Assembly: GCA_041228345.1 (NCBI GenBank)
Contig: CP166131.1
Coordinates: forward strand, 372,001 to 436,000
From: Alphaproteobacteria bacterium LSUCC0396
GTDB lineage: Bacteria > Pseudomonadota > Alphaproteobacteria > Puniceispirillales > Puniceispirillaceae
Direction of reading: 5' to 3'
Length of the DNA: 64,000 nt
The notes below the pieces were generated by a model. It searched no databases, was not told where the DNA came from, and saw only the letters and a list, made by a program, of their open reading frames with translations. How positions within the stretch are numbered: position 1 is the first letter of the stretch; each line of letters starts with the position of its first letter. The translations under genes and the position numbers were made by a program. Positions 38,563 to 49,219 of this stretch are shown here, piece by piece.

Positions 38563-40794
38563 TTATCCGATGATGCTGTTAAATGTTGCGCTTGGCCGCA
38601 TGACCTTATCAACTTTAACAGTATCGGCGTGGTAATAACCGCCAAGGTCGCACGGCTTGCCTTGGGTTGACGCTAATTCGGCGACGATTTTATCTTCATT
38701 TTGTGACAATGATGCAGCCAGCGCAGCAAAATCATCGCGCAAATCCTGATCGCCGGTTTGTGCGGCAAGCGCCTCAGCCCAGTAGCGTGCAAAATAATAA
38801 TGGCTGTCACGCGTATCGGTCTGGCCAACACGGCGGGCTGGCGACTTGTCATTTTCCAACAGCCGCTGCGTTGCAATATCGACTGCCTTGCCAAGAACAC
38901 CGGCCTTGCTGTTACCCGTTGACTCGGCGATGAAGTTCAGTGATTCCCCCAAGGCGCAAAACTCACCAAGCGAGTCCCAGCGCAGATGCCCCTGCTCAAC
39001 CAATTGCTGGACATGCTTTGGTGCCGACCCACCGGCACCCGTTTCGAACAGGCCGCCGCCATTCATCAGCTTGACCACGGACAGCATCTTTGCCGAGGTA
39101 CCAAGCTCTAGGATCGGGAACAGATCGGTTAGGTAATCGCGAAGCACATTCCCCGTGATCGAGATACAATCCTTGCCAGCGGTAATCACCTCAAGCGAGA
39201 ATCTGGTGGCCTCACGCGGCGCCATGATTTTAACCGATGACAGCGCAACACCAAGCTGATCAAGCATTGATTTCACATAAGCAATGATTTCCGCATCATG
39301 TGGGCGCGCCTCATTCAGCCAGAATACCGCTTCGGCACCAGTCGCCTTCTGCCGGGCAAGGCCAAGCTTGACCCAATCTTCGATCGGCGCCTTATTGGTG
39401 CTTGATGAACGCCAGATATCGCCTTTTTGAACCTGATGTTCATGCAGTATCTCACCATTTTCCAACACATAGCGCATGACACCATCTTCGGTCATCTGAA
39501 AGGTTGTCGGATGTGATCCATATTCCTCGGCCTTTTGCGCCATTAGTCCGACATTGGATACCGAGCCAGCAGTCGCCGGATTCAGCGCGCCGTTCTTCTT
39601 GAAGAAATTGATCGCCTCTTCATACACCGGCGCATAGGAATTATCAGGAATGACGCATTTGCAATCCTGCTCGGTGCCATCTGGCCCCCAGCCCTTACCG
39701 CCAGCGCGGATCAGCGCTGGCATTGACGCGTCAATAATGACATCTGACGACACATGGAAATTACTCAGGCCCTTGTCCGAATTCACCATATAAAGCGGTG
39801 GGTTAGCCTCAAAACACGCCGCCAGATCAGCCTCTAGCGCGGCGCGCTTATCATCGCCAAGCGTTGCAATCCGCGCCTCAAGATCGCTAAGGCCAAGGTT
39901 GTAATCCATGCCCAGATCGCGCAAGACGTCACCATGTTTTGCAACAAAATCCTCAAGCAGAACGGCAACGGCCTGACCAAAAATGATTGGATCGGAAACC
40001 TTCATCATGGTTGCTTTTAGATGGACTGAGAACAACACGCCCTTTTTCTTTGCATCAACCAGCTCGTCACGCAGAAACGCCCGCAAGGTCGCAAGGCTCA
40101 TGAATGACGCATCAACAACGGTTCCGGCCTGTAAATTCAGCCCCTCTTTCAGCACGGTAACAGCACCAGCGGCATTTTCGAATTCGATCCTTGCCTTGCC
40201 GGCCTGTGCGGCGGTTAGCGTTGCAGATTTTTCATTCGAGAAAAAATCACCTGATGGCATTGATGACACATGGGTTTTCGAGTCGGCCGACCAAACGCCC
40301 ATCGAATGCGGGTTATTTTGCGCATAGATTTTAACTGCCTGCGCCGAACGCCGATCAGAATTGCCCTCGCGCAGAACCGGGTTGACCGCGCTACCCTTGA
40401 CCGCATCATAACGTGCGGCAATCGCGCGCTCTTCATCATTTGCCGGTGCAACGGGGTAATCGGGCAGATTATAGCCTTGCGACTGCAATTCAGAGATCAC
40501 GCCAACCAGCTGCGGGATTGATGCTGAAATATTCGGCAGTTTGATCACATTGGCGCCAGGTGTTTTCACCCACTCACCAAGCTCGGCCAGATCGTCCGAC
40601 TGGCGCTGGGTTTCGGTCAGCATTTCAGGAAATGCGGCAATCACCCGCCCCGCAAGCGAGATATCACGACGCCCGACAGTTAATCCGGCGGGCCTTACAA
40701 ACCGGTTGATAATCGGCAAGAGTGACGCGCTGGCAAGTTCTGGTGCCTCGTCGACCTTGGTGTAGATTAGATCAGGATTGGCGTTATCTGACAT
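38563..40794 (-). CDS. icd: Isocitrate dehydrogenase (NADP+), monomeric type
   Basis: Oxidatively decarboxylates isocitrate to 2-oxoglutarate in the TCA cycle. The 743-residue product belongs to the large single-chain IDH type rather than the 45-kDa dimeric type: it starts with [23 protein letters not shown], has [27 protein letters not shown]-type and [30 protein letters not shown] blocks. No neighbouring TCA genes are present in the window. Confidence 0.96.
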   Translation of the reverse strand: MSDNANPDLIYTKVDEAPELASASLLPIINRFVRPAGLTVGRRDISLAGRVIAAFPEMLTETQRQSDDLAELGEWVKTPGANVIKLPNISASIPQLVGVISELQSQGYNLPDYPVAPANDEERAIAARYDAVKGSAVNPVLREGNSDRRSAQAVKIYAQNNPHSMGVWSADSKTHVSSMPSGDFFSNEKSATLTAAQAGKARIEFENAAGAVTVLKEGLNLQAGTVVDASFMSLATLRAFLRDELVDAKKKGVLFSVHLKATMMKVSDPIIFGQAVAVLLEDFVAKHGDVLRDLGMDYNLGLSDLEARIATLGDDKRAALEADLAACFEANPPLYMVNSDKGLSNFHVSSDVIIDASMPALIRAGGKGWGPDGTEQDCKCVIPDNSYAPVYEEAINFFKKNGALNPATAGSVSNVGLMAQKAEEYGSHPTTFQMTEDGVMRYVLENGEILHEHQVQKGDIWRSSSTNKAPIEDWVKLGLARQKATGAEAVFWLNEARPHDAEIIAYVKSMLDQLGVALSSVKIMAPREATRFSLEVITAGKDCISITGNVLRDYLTDLFPILELGTSAKMLSVVKLMNGGGLFETGAGGSAPKHVQQLVEQGHLRWDSLGEFCALGESLNFIAESTGNSKAGVLGKAVDIATQRLLENDKSPARRVGQTDTRDSHYYFARYWAEALAAQTGDQDLRDDFAALAASLSQNEDKIVAELASTQGKPCDLGGYYHADTVKVDKVMRPSATFNSIIG

Positions 40795-40874
40795 GATGAT
40801 TGCCTTTTAAAATGATGTTCACAACACACCCCAACTGCGGGGCAAAGAGAATGAGGCCATTGCCAACACCCCAT

Positions 40875-43514
40875 TTAGAGGGCGGCGGAAACGGCCTTTA
40901 TTGCATCGGCTGCCTTATCTGCATCGGGGCCGCCGGCCTGTGCCATATCTGGCCGGCCACCACCACCGCCACCGCCAAGCGCCGCCGAGCCAATTTTCAC
41001 AAGATCAACTGCATTTTTCCGGCCAGCAAGATCGGCCGTTACCGCAACAACGATCGACGCCTTGCCAGCATCGGTTGCCACCAGACAGATTACCGCATTT
41101 TCAACCGACGATTTGATTTCATCAGCCATTGATTTTAGCTCACGCGCGGGGGTGTCGTCGAGCAATCGCCCCACAAAATTAATCCCATTGATGACATCAC
41201 TGTCCTTACCGCCAACGCCCCCACCGGCGGCCAGTTTACGACGCAACTGGCTTATATCACGCTCGGCTTTTTTGCGGTCATCAACCAGTTGAGCCACACG
41301 TTCGGCAAGCTGTTCCGGGGCAATTTTCAAGAGATCCGCCGTTTTAGTCAAAATTGCATCACGCCCCTCAATCCAAGCCAGCGCGCCCTCGTGCGTTACC
41401 GCCTCGATCCGGCGCACGCCGCCAGCAACAGCAGATTCTGAAATAATTTTAAGCAAGCTGATATCGCCTGTCCGGCCAACATGGGTTCCGCCGCATAATT
41501 CGACCGACCACGCCTTGTTCGGGTTATCGTCGGCAACGCCGCCCATCTGCACAACGCGCACTTCATCGCCGTATTTTTCGCCAAATAGCGCCAAAGCACC
41601 AAGCTCAATCGCGGCGTCGGGGGTCATGATACGGGTAGTAACGTCTGAATTCATCCGAATTCGCGCATTCACAATCTGCTGTACCTGCTTTAACTCGTCC
41701 GGCGAGACGGCTTTTTGATGGGAAAAGTCAAACCGCAGCCTGTCTGGACTGACAAGCGAGCCCTTCTGCGCAACGTGATCACCAAGCACAAGCCGCAGCG
41801 CCTCATGCAAAAGATGCGTTGCCGAATGATTGGAACGAAGCCGCAACCGCCGCGAGACGTCGATTTGCAACCGCACATCCTGCCCTTTGGCAAGCGTGCC
41901 TGCCTCGACCTCAATTTGATGGATAAACAGGCCAGACGGGGTTTTCTGGGTATCGGTTACGCGCGCAGACCCGCCATCCCAGCTGATCGTCCCAACATCG
42001 CCTATTTGGCCGCCAGACTCGCCATAAAACGGGGTTTGATTCACCACCATTCGCGCCTTGTCACCCTTGCCAACATTGTCAATCTCGGCATTTCCATCGA
42101 CCAGGGCGGTAACAATCGCCTCGGCCGTGTCCGCGCTATAACCAAGAAATTCGGTGGCTTCCAAATTTTGCGCCAGATCAAGCCAAATGGTTTCGGTGGC
42201 GCTGTCACCAGACCCGCTCCATGCCCGACGCGCATTCGCCTTTTGCGCATCCATCGCGGCGTTAAATCCGTCAAGGTCAACCTGCCAGCCATAGCCACGC
42301 ATGAAATCTTGGGTAAGATCAAGCGGGAACCCGAATGTGTCATAAAGTTTGAACGCCGTGGCCCCGTCCAGCGTGCCGCCTGATGCCTTGCCAGCGACCT
42401 CATCATTTAAGATCCGCAGCCCGCGACCAAGCGTTTCCTTAAAACGTGTTTCCTCAAGTTTTAATGTCTCGGTAATCAGCGATTGCGCCCGTCCAAGTTC
42501 GCCATATTGCGCGCCCATCTCGGCAACCAATGTTGGCACAAGCCGGTACATTGTCGGATCGGTGCACCCCATTTGATGAATGTGCCGCATCGCCCGCCGC
42601 ATGATCCGGCGCAACACATAGCCCCGCCCCTCATTTGAAGGCAAAACACCATCAGCGATCAAAAAGGAGGATGCCCGCAGATGATCGGCGACCACCCGGT
42701 GCGATACATTATGGGCGCCGTCCGCATCCGTGCCGGACACATCAGCCGACGCCTCGATCAGTGATCGCATCAAATCAATATCGTAATTATCATGCTTGCC
42801 CTGCAGGACGGCGGCGATACGCTCTAGCCCCATGCCAGTATCAATAGACGGCTTTGGCAGATTGATACGTTGGTTCGGCATCTGCTCAAACTGCATGAAA
42901 ACCAGATTCCAAATCTCGATAAACCGGTCACCATCTTCATCAGGAGACCCCGGCGGGCCACCCGGAATATGATCACCATGATCAAAGAAAATTTCGGAAC
43001 ACGGGCCGCAAGGACCGGTATCACCCATCGCCCAGAAATTATCAGAAGTGGCAATGCGGATAATGCGATCATCGCCAAGGCCGGCAATTTTTTTCCACAG
43101 ATTGGCTGCCTCATCATCCTCGTGATAGACGGTCACCAGCAATTTTGACGCATCAAGACCATATTCCTTGGTGATTAAACGCCATGCAAGCTCGATCGCA
43201 TTTTCCTTGAAATAATCGCCAAAGGAAAAATTACCGAGCATTTCAAAAAATGTATGATGACGCGCCGTATACCCAACATTTTCCAGATCATTATGCTTGC
43301 CACCGGCGCGCACACATTTCTGCGCAGTGGTGGCCCGAACATAATCACGCGTCTCGGCACCGGTAAACAGGTTTTTGAATTGCACCATTCCCGAATTGGC
43401 AAACATCAGGGTCGGATCATTTTGTGGTACAAGCGGACTAGAGGCGACAATTTCATGTCCGTTCTTGCCAAAATAATCCAAAAAAGTGGCGCGGATATCA
43501 TTCACACTCGACAT
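40875..43514 (-). CDS. alaS: Alanyl-tRNA synthetase
   Basis: Charges tRNA-Ala. From the ATG at 43514 ([23 protein letters not shown]) the product is 879 residues. The class II core has [13 protein letters not shown]; the editing domain has the zinc motif [14 protein letters not shown] and [12 protein letters not shown]; the C-terminal oligomerisation/DHHA1 region ends with [15 protein letters not shown]. The frame extends upstream to 43592, but those residues are not conserved. Confidence 0.97.
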   Translation of the reverse strand: MSSVNDIRATFLDYFGKNGHEIVASSPLVPQNDPTLMFANSGMVQFKNLFTGAETRDYVRATTAQKCVRAGGKHNDLENVGYTARHHTFFEMLGNFSFGDYFKENAIELAWRLITKEYGLDASKLLVTVYHEDDEAANLWKKIAGLGDDRIIRIATSDNFWAMGDTGPCGPCSEIFFDHGDHIPGGPPGSPDEDGDRFIEIWNLVFMQFEQMPNQRINLPKPSIDTGMGLERIAAVLQGKHDNYDIDLMRSLIEASADVSGTDADGAHNVSHRVVADHLRASSFLIADGVLPSNEGRGYVLRRIMRRAMRHIHQMGCTDPTMYRLVPTLVAEMGAQYGELGRAQSLITETLKLEETRFKETLGRGLRILNDEVAGKASGGTLDGATAFKLYDTFGFPLDLTQDFMRGYGWQVDLDGFNAAMDAQKANARRAWSGSGDSATETIWLDLAQNLEATEFLGYSADTAEAIVTALVDGNAEIDNVGKGDKARMVVNQTPFYGESGGQIGDVGTISWDGGSARVTDTQKTPSGLFIHQIEVEAGTLAKGQDVRLQIDVSRRLRLRSNHSATHLLHEALRLVLGDHVAQKGSLVSPDRLRFDFSHQKAVSPDELKQVQQIVNARIRMNSDVTTRIMTPDAAIELGALALFGEKYGDEVRVVQMGGVADDNPNKAWSVELCGGTHVGRTGDISLLKIISESAVAGGVRRIEAVTHEGALAWIEGRDAILTKTADLLKIAPEQLAERVAQLVDDRKKAERDISQLRRKLAAGGGVGGKDSDVINGINFVGRLLDDTPARELKSMADEIKSSVENAVICLVATDAGKASIVVAVTADLAGRKNAVDLVKIGSAALGGGGGGGRPDMAQAGGPDADKAADAIKAVSAAL

Positions 43515-43891
43515 AAAAACTGCCCCCAGTACAGCATCTGGCTCGCGGCGGTTTATCCCTGCTGATAACCAACAAAAAAATACACCGCGCAAAACCCATT
43601 TAATTGCGGTTATTATCTACCCGCCGTAGGGGGTATCTGTCCAGATCAACTTGATTAAATTGATTGGAATTCATCCAAGAACCCCCTCGAAAGCCCCTCG
43701 GAATCCAATTGCGTTTTGGCGCTAGCCGCATAACTATGTTGCGGCGTCTCTCACCAATCCTCGCGGACAGAAAATGGCCAGCCCCGAAAACGAGACTGAC
43801 CATTAACATGTTTTACATGACACCCGCGCCGGATACTGACACGACAATGCCAGTTTTTTATATCTGGTGCGCCGGGCTAAATTGCGCCGGG
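43515..43891. other. Intergenic region between recA and alaS
   Basis: 377 bases with no convincing gene. It contains an 11-base direct repeat gcgccgggcta at 43869-43879 and 43884-43894 (15-base period), the second copy overlapping the recA stop. Nothing else stands out. Confidence 0.6.
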
Positions 43892-45004
43892 CTAGGGTGT
43901 GTTGGGTAAATCAGGCAAATCGGGCGAGTCCGGCAACTTTGCCTCCTCACTATCGGCGATAGAGTTATCCAGCATCTGATCGCCAACAAGTCCCGCATTC
44001 TGCCTGATCGCCCCTTCGATTTCGGCAGCAAGTTCCGCATTTTCACGCAGGAAATTCTTTGCGTTCTCGCGGCCTTGGCCAATACGCTGCCCCTTATAGG
44101 AAATCCATGCCCCCGATTTATCAACAATACCAGCAGCAACACCGAGGTCGAGCAATTCACCCATTTTCGAGATGCCCTCGCCATACATGATATCGAATTC
44201 AATCGTTCTAAATGGCGCCGCAACCTTATTTTTCACGACCTTAACACGGGTCTGGTTACCAACCACCTCATCACGGTCCTTAATCGCGCCAATCCGGCGA
44301 ATATCCAGACGCACAGAGGCGTAAAATTTCAACGCGTTACCACCGGTTGTCGTCTCCGGATTGCCAAACATAACGCCGATCTTTAGGCGAATCTGGTTAA
44401 TAAAAATCACCAGACAGTTTGAGCGTGCAATTGACGATGTTAGCTTGCGTAAGGCTTGACTCATCAAACGCGCATGAAGCCCAACATGATGGTCGCCCAT
44501 TTCGCCTTCTAATTCGGCACGCGGCACCAACGCGGCAACCGAGTCAACAACAAGCACATCAACCGCTCCAGACCGAACCAGAGTATCGGCAATTTCAAGT
44601 GCCTGCTCACCGGCATCAGGCTGCGAAATCAACAGATCATCAATATTGACCCCAAGCTTGCGCGCATAAGCCGGATCGAGCGCATGTTCAGCGTCAACAA
44701 ATGCACAAATGCCGCCGTCTTTTTGCGCTTCGGCAACAGCATGAAGCGCCAGCGTGGTTTTCCCTGATGATTCTGGGCCATAGATTTCAACAATCCGCCC
44801 TTTCGGGAAACCGCCAATACCAAGACCAATATCAAGGCCTAGCGATCCAGTCGAAATCGCCTGTACATCCACCGCAGATTCGCGTTGGCCAAGCTTCATG
44901 ACCGAGCCCTTACCAAAGGCCTTTTCAATCTGCCCAATCGCCGCTTCAAGCGCCTTGTTTTTATCATCACTCTTCATTTTGAGATCCACTACAACTCCAG
45001 CCAT
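43892..45004 (-). CDS. recA: Recombinase RecA
   Basis: Catalyses strand exchange and SOS co-protease activity. The 370-residue protein has Walker [14 protein letters not shown], the [10 protein letters not shown]-type segment ([14 protein letters not shown]), L1/L2 region [24 protein letters not shown], and an acidic C-terminal tail ending [15 protein letters not shown] lies 5-6 bases before the ATG. I see no obvious SOS box in the 500-base gap upstream. Confidence 0.97.
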   Translation of the reverse strand: MAGVVVDLKMKSDDKNKALEAAIGQIEKAFGKGSVMKLGQRESAVDVQAISTGSLGLDIGLGIGGFPKGRIVEIYGPESSGKTTLALHAVAEAQKDGGICAFVDAEHALDPAYARKLGVNIDDLLISQPDAGEQALEIADTLVRSGAVDVLVVDSVAALVPRAELEGEMGDHHVGLHARLMSQALRKLTSSIARSNCLVIFINQIRLKIGVMFGNPETTTGGNALKFYASVRLDIRRIGAIKDRDEVVGNQTRVKVVKNKVAAPFRTIEFDIMYGEGISKMGELLDLGVAAGIVDKSGAWISYKGQRIGQGRENAKNFLRENAELAAEIEGAIRQNAGLVGDQMLDNSIADSEEAKLPDSPDLPDLPNTP

Positions 45005-45250
45005 TTATGCCTCCTTAGTTGCACAACCACCGACACCTGTCCATGCTTATATCAACGCCCCTACCCGTCTTTGCTGTCCCGATATCCATGAACAACGCGG
45101 CCCAGTATTTATGGCCCAGTATCTAAAGTCCCCAGTAAGCCATTTTGCGTAACGGCGTTTTGCGGGGCGCCGTTTTGAGCGTTAGTCGCCATGATGTACC
45201 TGTTTTGTTCTAATTGCAAGCATATTTTCACCTTTTGTTCCATTTTTATC

Positions 45251-45303
45251 GCTTGGCTGGGTTTTTGGCTCGGCTGTTTTTTGGCTTGGCTGGGTTTTTG
45301 GCT
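45251..45303. repeat. Direct repeat of a 20-base block, 33-base period
   Basis: gcttggctgggtttttggct occurs at 45251-45270 and again exactly at 45284-45303; the spacer cggctgttttttg is itself similar to part of the unit. Confidence 0.9.
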
Positions 45304-45430
45304 TCGCCGATTTTAGGGGGCAGCGGGGACGCAGGATGATGCCGTCTTATTCATGTGCAGACGACAAGACTGATACAAAGGCAAGGCCGAACAGCCACGT
45401 TTATGCCCAGTAGGTTGATACCCAACTTGA

Positions 45431-45462
45431 TTGGCGCCCAAATCGGTTGGCGCCCAAATTGG
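45431..45462. repeat. Tandem duplication of a 16-base unit
   Basis: ttggcgcccaaatcgg is followed directly by ttggcgcccaaattgg. Confidence 0.92.
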
Positions 45463-45511
45463 CTGGGTGGCACGGTGGCTGTTTTTTATTGATCCCTATT
45501 TCAGGCAGGCT

Positions 45512-46051
45512 CTAATCGTCGCGGTGGACGCGCTCCATACGCTCGTGGCGTTCTTGTGCATGCAGGCTGAGCGAGGCAATGGGCCGCGCCTCGAGACGCC
45601 GCAGATTAATCGGCTCGTCAGTTTCGACGCAATAGCCATAGCTGCCATCTTCAATACGCCTCAATGCCGCCTCGATTTTTTGCAATAATTTGCGCTCACG
45701 ATCCCGCGTTCTAAGGTCAAGCGCCGCATTGCTTTCGATTTGCGCACGATCCATTTGGTCTGGCTGGTGCAAGTTTTCCTGCGACAATCCAGTAATGGTA
45801 CCGTTTGCATCATCCAACAATTCAGCTTTCCATGCTTCCAATTTCCGCTGGAAATACAGCAGCTGCATGGGGTTCATGAATTCTTCGTCTTCGCTGGGTC
45901 GATAATCTTCTGGCAACATGTTCTGCGCAATCGTACCCGCCTTAACTTTGGCTTGCTTTTCTACTTTGGCGCGCGCCGCACTCTTCGTCATGTCCGCATT
46001 ATCCGGCAAGACAATCTGCGTTTCGTCGGAAATAGCCTTTTTGGTCTTCAT
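45512..46051 (-). CDS. dksA: DksA-type RNA polymerase-binding protein with degenerate zinc finger
   Basis: DksA binds the RNA polymerase secondary channel and acts with ppGpp in the stringent response. The 179-residue protein has the coiled-coil acidic tip region (GLSQENLHQPDQMDRA) and the YGYC...INLRRLEARPIASL block at the C terminus. Of the four zinc-finger Cys only the first remains (YGYCVETDEP then LSLHAQER). Such one-Cys DksA proteins are known from alphaproteobacteria such as Rhodobacter. ATG at 46051 is chosen; the upstream frame to 46192 is not conserved. Confidence 0.93.
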   Translation of the reverse strand: MKTKKAISDETQIVLPDNADMTKSAARAKVEKQAKVKAGTIAQNMLPEDYRPSEDEEFMNPMQLLYFQRKLEAWKAELLDDANGTITGLSQENLHQPDQMDRAQIESNAALDLRTRDRERKLLQKIEAALRRIEDGSYGYCVETDEPINLRRLEARPIASLSLHAQERHERMERVHRDD

Positions 46052-46371
46052 TTCATCACCTTCGTAATCAAATTGAAGTTTGCCGTAAAGACGGCCGTAA
46101 AGAGTGGTGTCGGATACACTGAATCGAATTTTACCGCAAGTGCATTCTGGCCAAAAATGCCTATCCGTTTTCGTGCAACCATTAAAAAACATTATTAAAA
46201 ATTAGTCACGCATATGTAATTTGTGACCACGCTGTTACCCGCTTAACCTTTTGAATATCAGAGATCAGCGCGAGATCCCTCAGTTTTTGAGATGTGACAA
46301 TGGTTCTGTTAAGTTCGCGCAAAAAGCAAGAGTGATAAAATTGTAACCGGAATCGAGAGAGAGTTTTCAAA
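46052..46371. other. Divergent control region between dksA and ctrA
   Basis: 320 bases. It holds a 12-base tandem near-copy (gccgtaaagacg at 46082-46093, gccgtaaagagt at 46094-46105), one GAnTC site (GAATC at 46350-46354), and a partial CtrA-like box (TTAA, 7 bases, AATA) at 46243-46257. Promoters for both genes must lie here. Confidence 0.6.
46350..46354. promoter_or_regulatory. GAnTC (CcrM-type) site before ctrA
   Basis: GAATC, 18 bases before the ctrA ATG. In Caulobacter a methylated GAnTC near ctrA makes it a GcrA target; a gcrA homologue is at 30.2-30.6 kb in this window. A single 5-base site can occur by chance. Confidence 0.45.
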
Positions 46372-47076
46372 ATGCATGTACTCATAGTTGAAGATGATCC
46401 AATTGTCGCAGATGTTCTTGGCATGACAATAGAGGAAGCTGGCCACTTCAAGACAACGGCAAACACTATCGAAACAACGCTATTAGAATTAAAGCACAGT
46501 CGAATCGACGCTATCCTGCTTGACCTTAACCTTCCCGATGGTGACGGAACCCGACTTGCTCGATTGGTGCGGAAAAACCATATGCTTGTTCTCATATTGG
46601 TAATTTCCGGCAATAGCGGCATTGATGAAAAGATTACTGCGCTTGGCGCGGGTGCTGACGGATATCTGACCAAGCCATTTGACCGCTATGAATTAATGGC
46701 GAATCTGGATGCCATTATGCGGCGCACGCATGGTCATGGATCAGCGACAATTTCGGTCGGTAATCTGATTTTCGATCTTAGTCGAAATTACGCGAAAGTC
46801 GGTGAAAAACGGCTTGATCTGACCGCGAAGGAATTCCGTATCATTGAGTTTCTGGCGCTTCGCAAGGGTGCCGTCCTCAGTAAAGACGCACTCTTGAGCC
46901 ATCTTTATGGCGGCATTGATGAGCCAGAGCCAAAAATCATCGATGTGTTCATTTGCAAGCTTCGTCGCAAGCTGGTCGATAATGGCACCGAAGGCCTCAA
47001 CATCGATACAATCTGGGGACAAGGCTACACATTAAGAGAAATCCGCGATTATCAGGCGCTGGAGAAAACTGGTTAA
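46372..47076 (+). CDS. ctrA: CtrA-type cell-cycle response regulator
   Basis: An OmpR-family response regulator that controls replication and division genes in alphaproteobacteria. The receiver has the acidic pocket EDD, phospho-Asp in LLDLNLPDGDG and Lys in TKPF; the winged helix has LTAKEFRIIEFLALRKGAVLSKDALLSHLYGGIDEPEPKIIDVFICKLRRKL and WGQGYTLRE, very close to CtrA. The receiver half is less like Caulobacter CtrA than the DNA-binding half. 234 residues. Confidence 0.92.
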   Translation: MHVLIVEDDPIVADVLGMTIEEAGHFKTTANTIETTLLELKHSRIDAILLDLNLPDGDGTRLARLVRKNHMLVLILVISGNSGIDEKITALGAGADGYLTKPFDRYELMANLDAIMRRTHGHGSATISVGNLIFDLSRNYAKVGEKRLDLTAKEFRIIEFLALRKGAVLSKDALLSHLYGGIDEPEPKIIDVFICKLRRKLVDNGTEGLNIDTIWGQGYTLREIRDYQALEKTG

Positions 47077-47412
47077 ATTTTAAAAACCAGGTTTTGCACC
47101 TTAATTTTGACCAGTGCCTGTTGAGGCTGCGCCTGCTCCTCCAATCCATCTCCCTTTTGGGGGTGGTAATGGCGCAGCCTCCCCCCTTGTCAACGCCGCC
47201 CCGCCTTTTCGCGCTGGCGGGCACTCTTTTTCTTACCATTGAGTCTCGGATTATCTTGTGCCGGATTATCCGGTACCGGATTACCTATTAAGCAGCGCCC
47301 AACTTTAGATTTGGCGCGAAACAGGCTTGCCAGCAGCCAGCCATTCATGGCAGGACATAAACTGGCCCTTTTGGTGCCTTTTCGTAATCCCTAACGCCAT
47401 GGATTTAAGCCT
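47077..47412. other. Intergenic region after ctrA
   Basis: 336 bases. It contains three cggatta cores at an exact 15-base period (47247, 47262, 47277). I see no terminator with a T-run and no convincing gene; a minus-strand frame at 47305-47448 is possible but weak. Confidence 0.55.
47247..47283. repeat. Three tandem copies of a 15-base unit
   Basis: cggatta occurs at 47247, 47262 and 47277, within diverged 15-base units. Confidence 0.8.
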
Positions 47413-47601
47413 TTGCTTTATTTCAGTCTCGGTGAATTTGTGATCCATCCAGATCAACCCAATTGGGGAATTGGTCAGGTCCAGTCGATCGTTGGGATGA
47501 ACGTAACAGTTAACTTTGAGCATGCCGGCAAACAAATGATCAATTGCAATGTCATCAACCTTGCTCGCGCGCCGCGTCCGGGCAAATCATCGTCTCATTA
47601 A
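47413..47601 (+). CDS. DUF3553 small protein
   Basis: 62 residues. The core GEFVIHPDQPNWGIGQVQSIVGMNVTVNFEHAGKQMINCNVINL is the DUF3553 domain (G-x2-V-x-HP-x2-P-x-WG-x-GQVQS), a small beta-barrel-like module also found fused to some helicases. The only available start is TTG at 47413, because an in-frame stop lies just upstream; no clear ribosome-binding site is visible. Function unknown. Confidence 0.75.
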   Translation: MLYFSLGEFVIHPDQPNWGIGQVQSIVGMNVTVNFEHAGKQMINCNVINLARAPRPGKSSSH

Positions 47602-47803
47602 TTGGCAAATGACTCGCCGCACGACTAGCTAGTTGCTATATTTTTTCTGGCTAGAGTAATTCACATCACCGGCATGACCCTATGTCGCATGGCAAGCGAG
47701 ACAATATTAGTCTATCCCTAGCGATCGTTTTTTATAGATTTTTTTAGCCATTGACTTTAGCAGTCGTAGCGTGAAGCGCCGCCGCGCCGTAGGAGAGCTG
47801 TCC

Positions 47804-49024
47804 GTGAACTATCGCGAGATCCTGAAAAGCAAGCTGAATCAGCTGAAAAGCGAAAGTCGCTACCGCACCTTTGTCGAATTGGAGCGCCAGACCGGCTTGC
47901 ACCCCCACGCCGTTTGGAACAGCCCTGACGGCCCCAAGGACGTCGTTATCTGGTGTTCGAATGATTATCTCGGTATGGGGCAGAATCCGGACGCGGTAAA
48001 AGCGTTGACCAACGCGATTGATACGCATGGCACCGGTGCAGGTGGAACACGCAACATTTCAGGAACCAGTGCGGCCATCGTTGCATTGGAAGCCGAGCTT
48101 GCGGAATTGCATGGCAAAGAGCGTGCGCTTGTTCTAACCAGCGGCTATGTTGCGAATGAGGCTAGTATCAGTGCGATTGCCGGCCTGTTTGATGATATAT
48201 TGATCCTGTCGGACGAAATGAACCATGCCTCGATCATTTCCGGCATCCGTTATGCGCGCTGTGACAAAGTGATTTTTCGGCATAATGATTTTGCGCATCT
48301 TGAAGAATTGCTGGCCGCCCAGCCACTTGACCGGCCCAAGCTCATTATTTTTGAATCCGTTTATTCAATGGATGGCGACACCAGCCCGATTGCCGAGATT
48401 GTTGCCCTTGCCGAGACATATAACGCGCTTACCTATCTTGATGAGGTGCATGCGGTCGGTATGTATGGCGACGAAGGCGGCGGCATCGCCCAGATGCGCG
48501 GTCTGCAGGATCGGGTTGACATGATCCAAGGCACGCTTGGCAAGGCATATGGCGTTATTGGCGGCTACATTGCGGCTGATGATGTGATCTGTGATGCTGT
48601 CCGCAGCTTTGGTTCGGGCTTTATTTTCACCACAGCCTTGCCGCCAGCATTAGCGCATGGTGCCTTGGCCTCGGTTCGGCATTTGCGCCGCAGCACCAAC
48701 GAGCGCCAAGCTCAGCAACGGCAGGCCACAAGGTTAAAGACGAAATTACGTGATGCCGGCCTGCCACTTCTTGAAGGCGACACGCATATTATTCCAGTCA
48801 TGGTTAGAGACGCCGCAAAATGCAGCCGGATCTGCCAGATTCTGTTGCAGGAATTTAGCATTTACGTCCAGCCGATTAATTATCCGACAGTGCCAGTTGG
48901 CACAGAAAGACTGCGCCTTACCCCCGGCCCGCTGCATAGCGATGCGATGATTGATGATCTGGTGGCATCTCTGTTGAAAGCCTTTGCCATCGCCAGCGAC
49001 GAACAGGCCAAACAAACGGGGTAA
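47804..49024 (+). CDS. hemA: 5-aminolevulinate synthase
   Basis: A PLP enzyme that condenses glycine and succinyl-CoA to 5-aminolevulinate, the first step of tetrapyrrole synthesis by the C4 route used by alphaproteobacteria. The 406-residue product has [37 protein letters not shown] and the PLP-Lys in [14 protein letters not shown]. The frame is open from 47771, but the GTG at 47804 gives the family start MNYREIL and has AGGAGAG 6 bases upstream. Ferrochelatase follows 195 bases later. Confidence 0.96.
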   Translation: MNYREILKSKLNQLKSESRYRTFVELERQTGLHPHAVWNSPDGPKDVVIWCSNDYLGMGQNPDAVKALTNAIDTHGTGAGGTRNISGTSAAIVALEAELAELHGKERALVLTSGYVANEASISAIAGLFDDILILSDEMNHASIISGIRYARCDKVIFRHNDFAHLEELLAAQPLDRPKLIIFESVYSMDGDTSPIAEIVALAETYNALTYLDEVHAVGMYGDEGGGIAQMRGLQDRVDMIQGTLGKAYGVIGGYIAADDVICDAVRSFGSGFIFTTALPPALAHGALASVRHLRRSTNERQAQQRQATRLKTKLRDAGLPLLEGDTHIIPVMVRDAAKCSRICQILLQEFSIYVQPINYPTVPVGTERLRLTPGPLHSDAMIDDLVASLLKAFAIASDEQAKQTG

Positions 49025-49219
49025 ACCGGGGTGGGCTGGCGCGGCATTGCTGGAAAAATGACCCGGCTTTACCCCGCAAGGCTGGATTTTACCCCGTACA
49101 ACCCTTACATAGGCAGTGGGCGCGTATGGATATATGCCTCAGTGATGTTACGGCCGCTATTCGGTGAATTGCGGCTCGGTCTATTATCTTGCCTCAACGG
49201 CTATTGATGGAATGTGATT

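Larger units (their letters stand above)
45005..45511. other. Intergenic region between dksA and recA, rich in short repeats
   Basis: 507 bases. It holds a gcccagtat repeat (14-base period, about 45100-45121), two exact copies of a 20-base block at 45251-45270 and 45284-45303, and two 16-base copies at 45431-45446 and 45447-45462. No open frame looks real. The recA promoter should be at its left end. Confidence 0.65.

Noticed and set aside
46206-46673. A 155-codon frame antisense to ctrA.
   Set aside because: It overlaps the well-supported ctrA gene, resembles no family, and has the composition of an antisense shadow.
47305-47535. A minus-strand frame whose end (LKSMALGITKRHQKGQFMSCHEWLAAGKPVSRQI) reads like a plausible protein.
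   Set aside because: It overlaps the DUF3553 gene on the other strand for most of its length, I recognise no family, and there is no clear start signal. A 47-codon version from 47448 remains possible.
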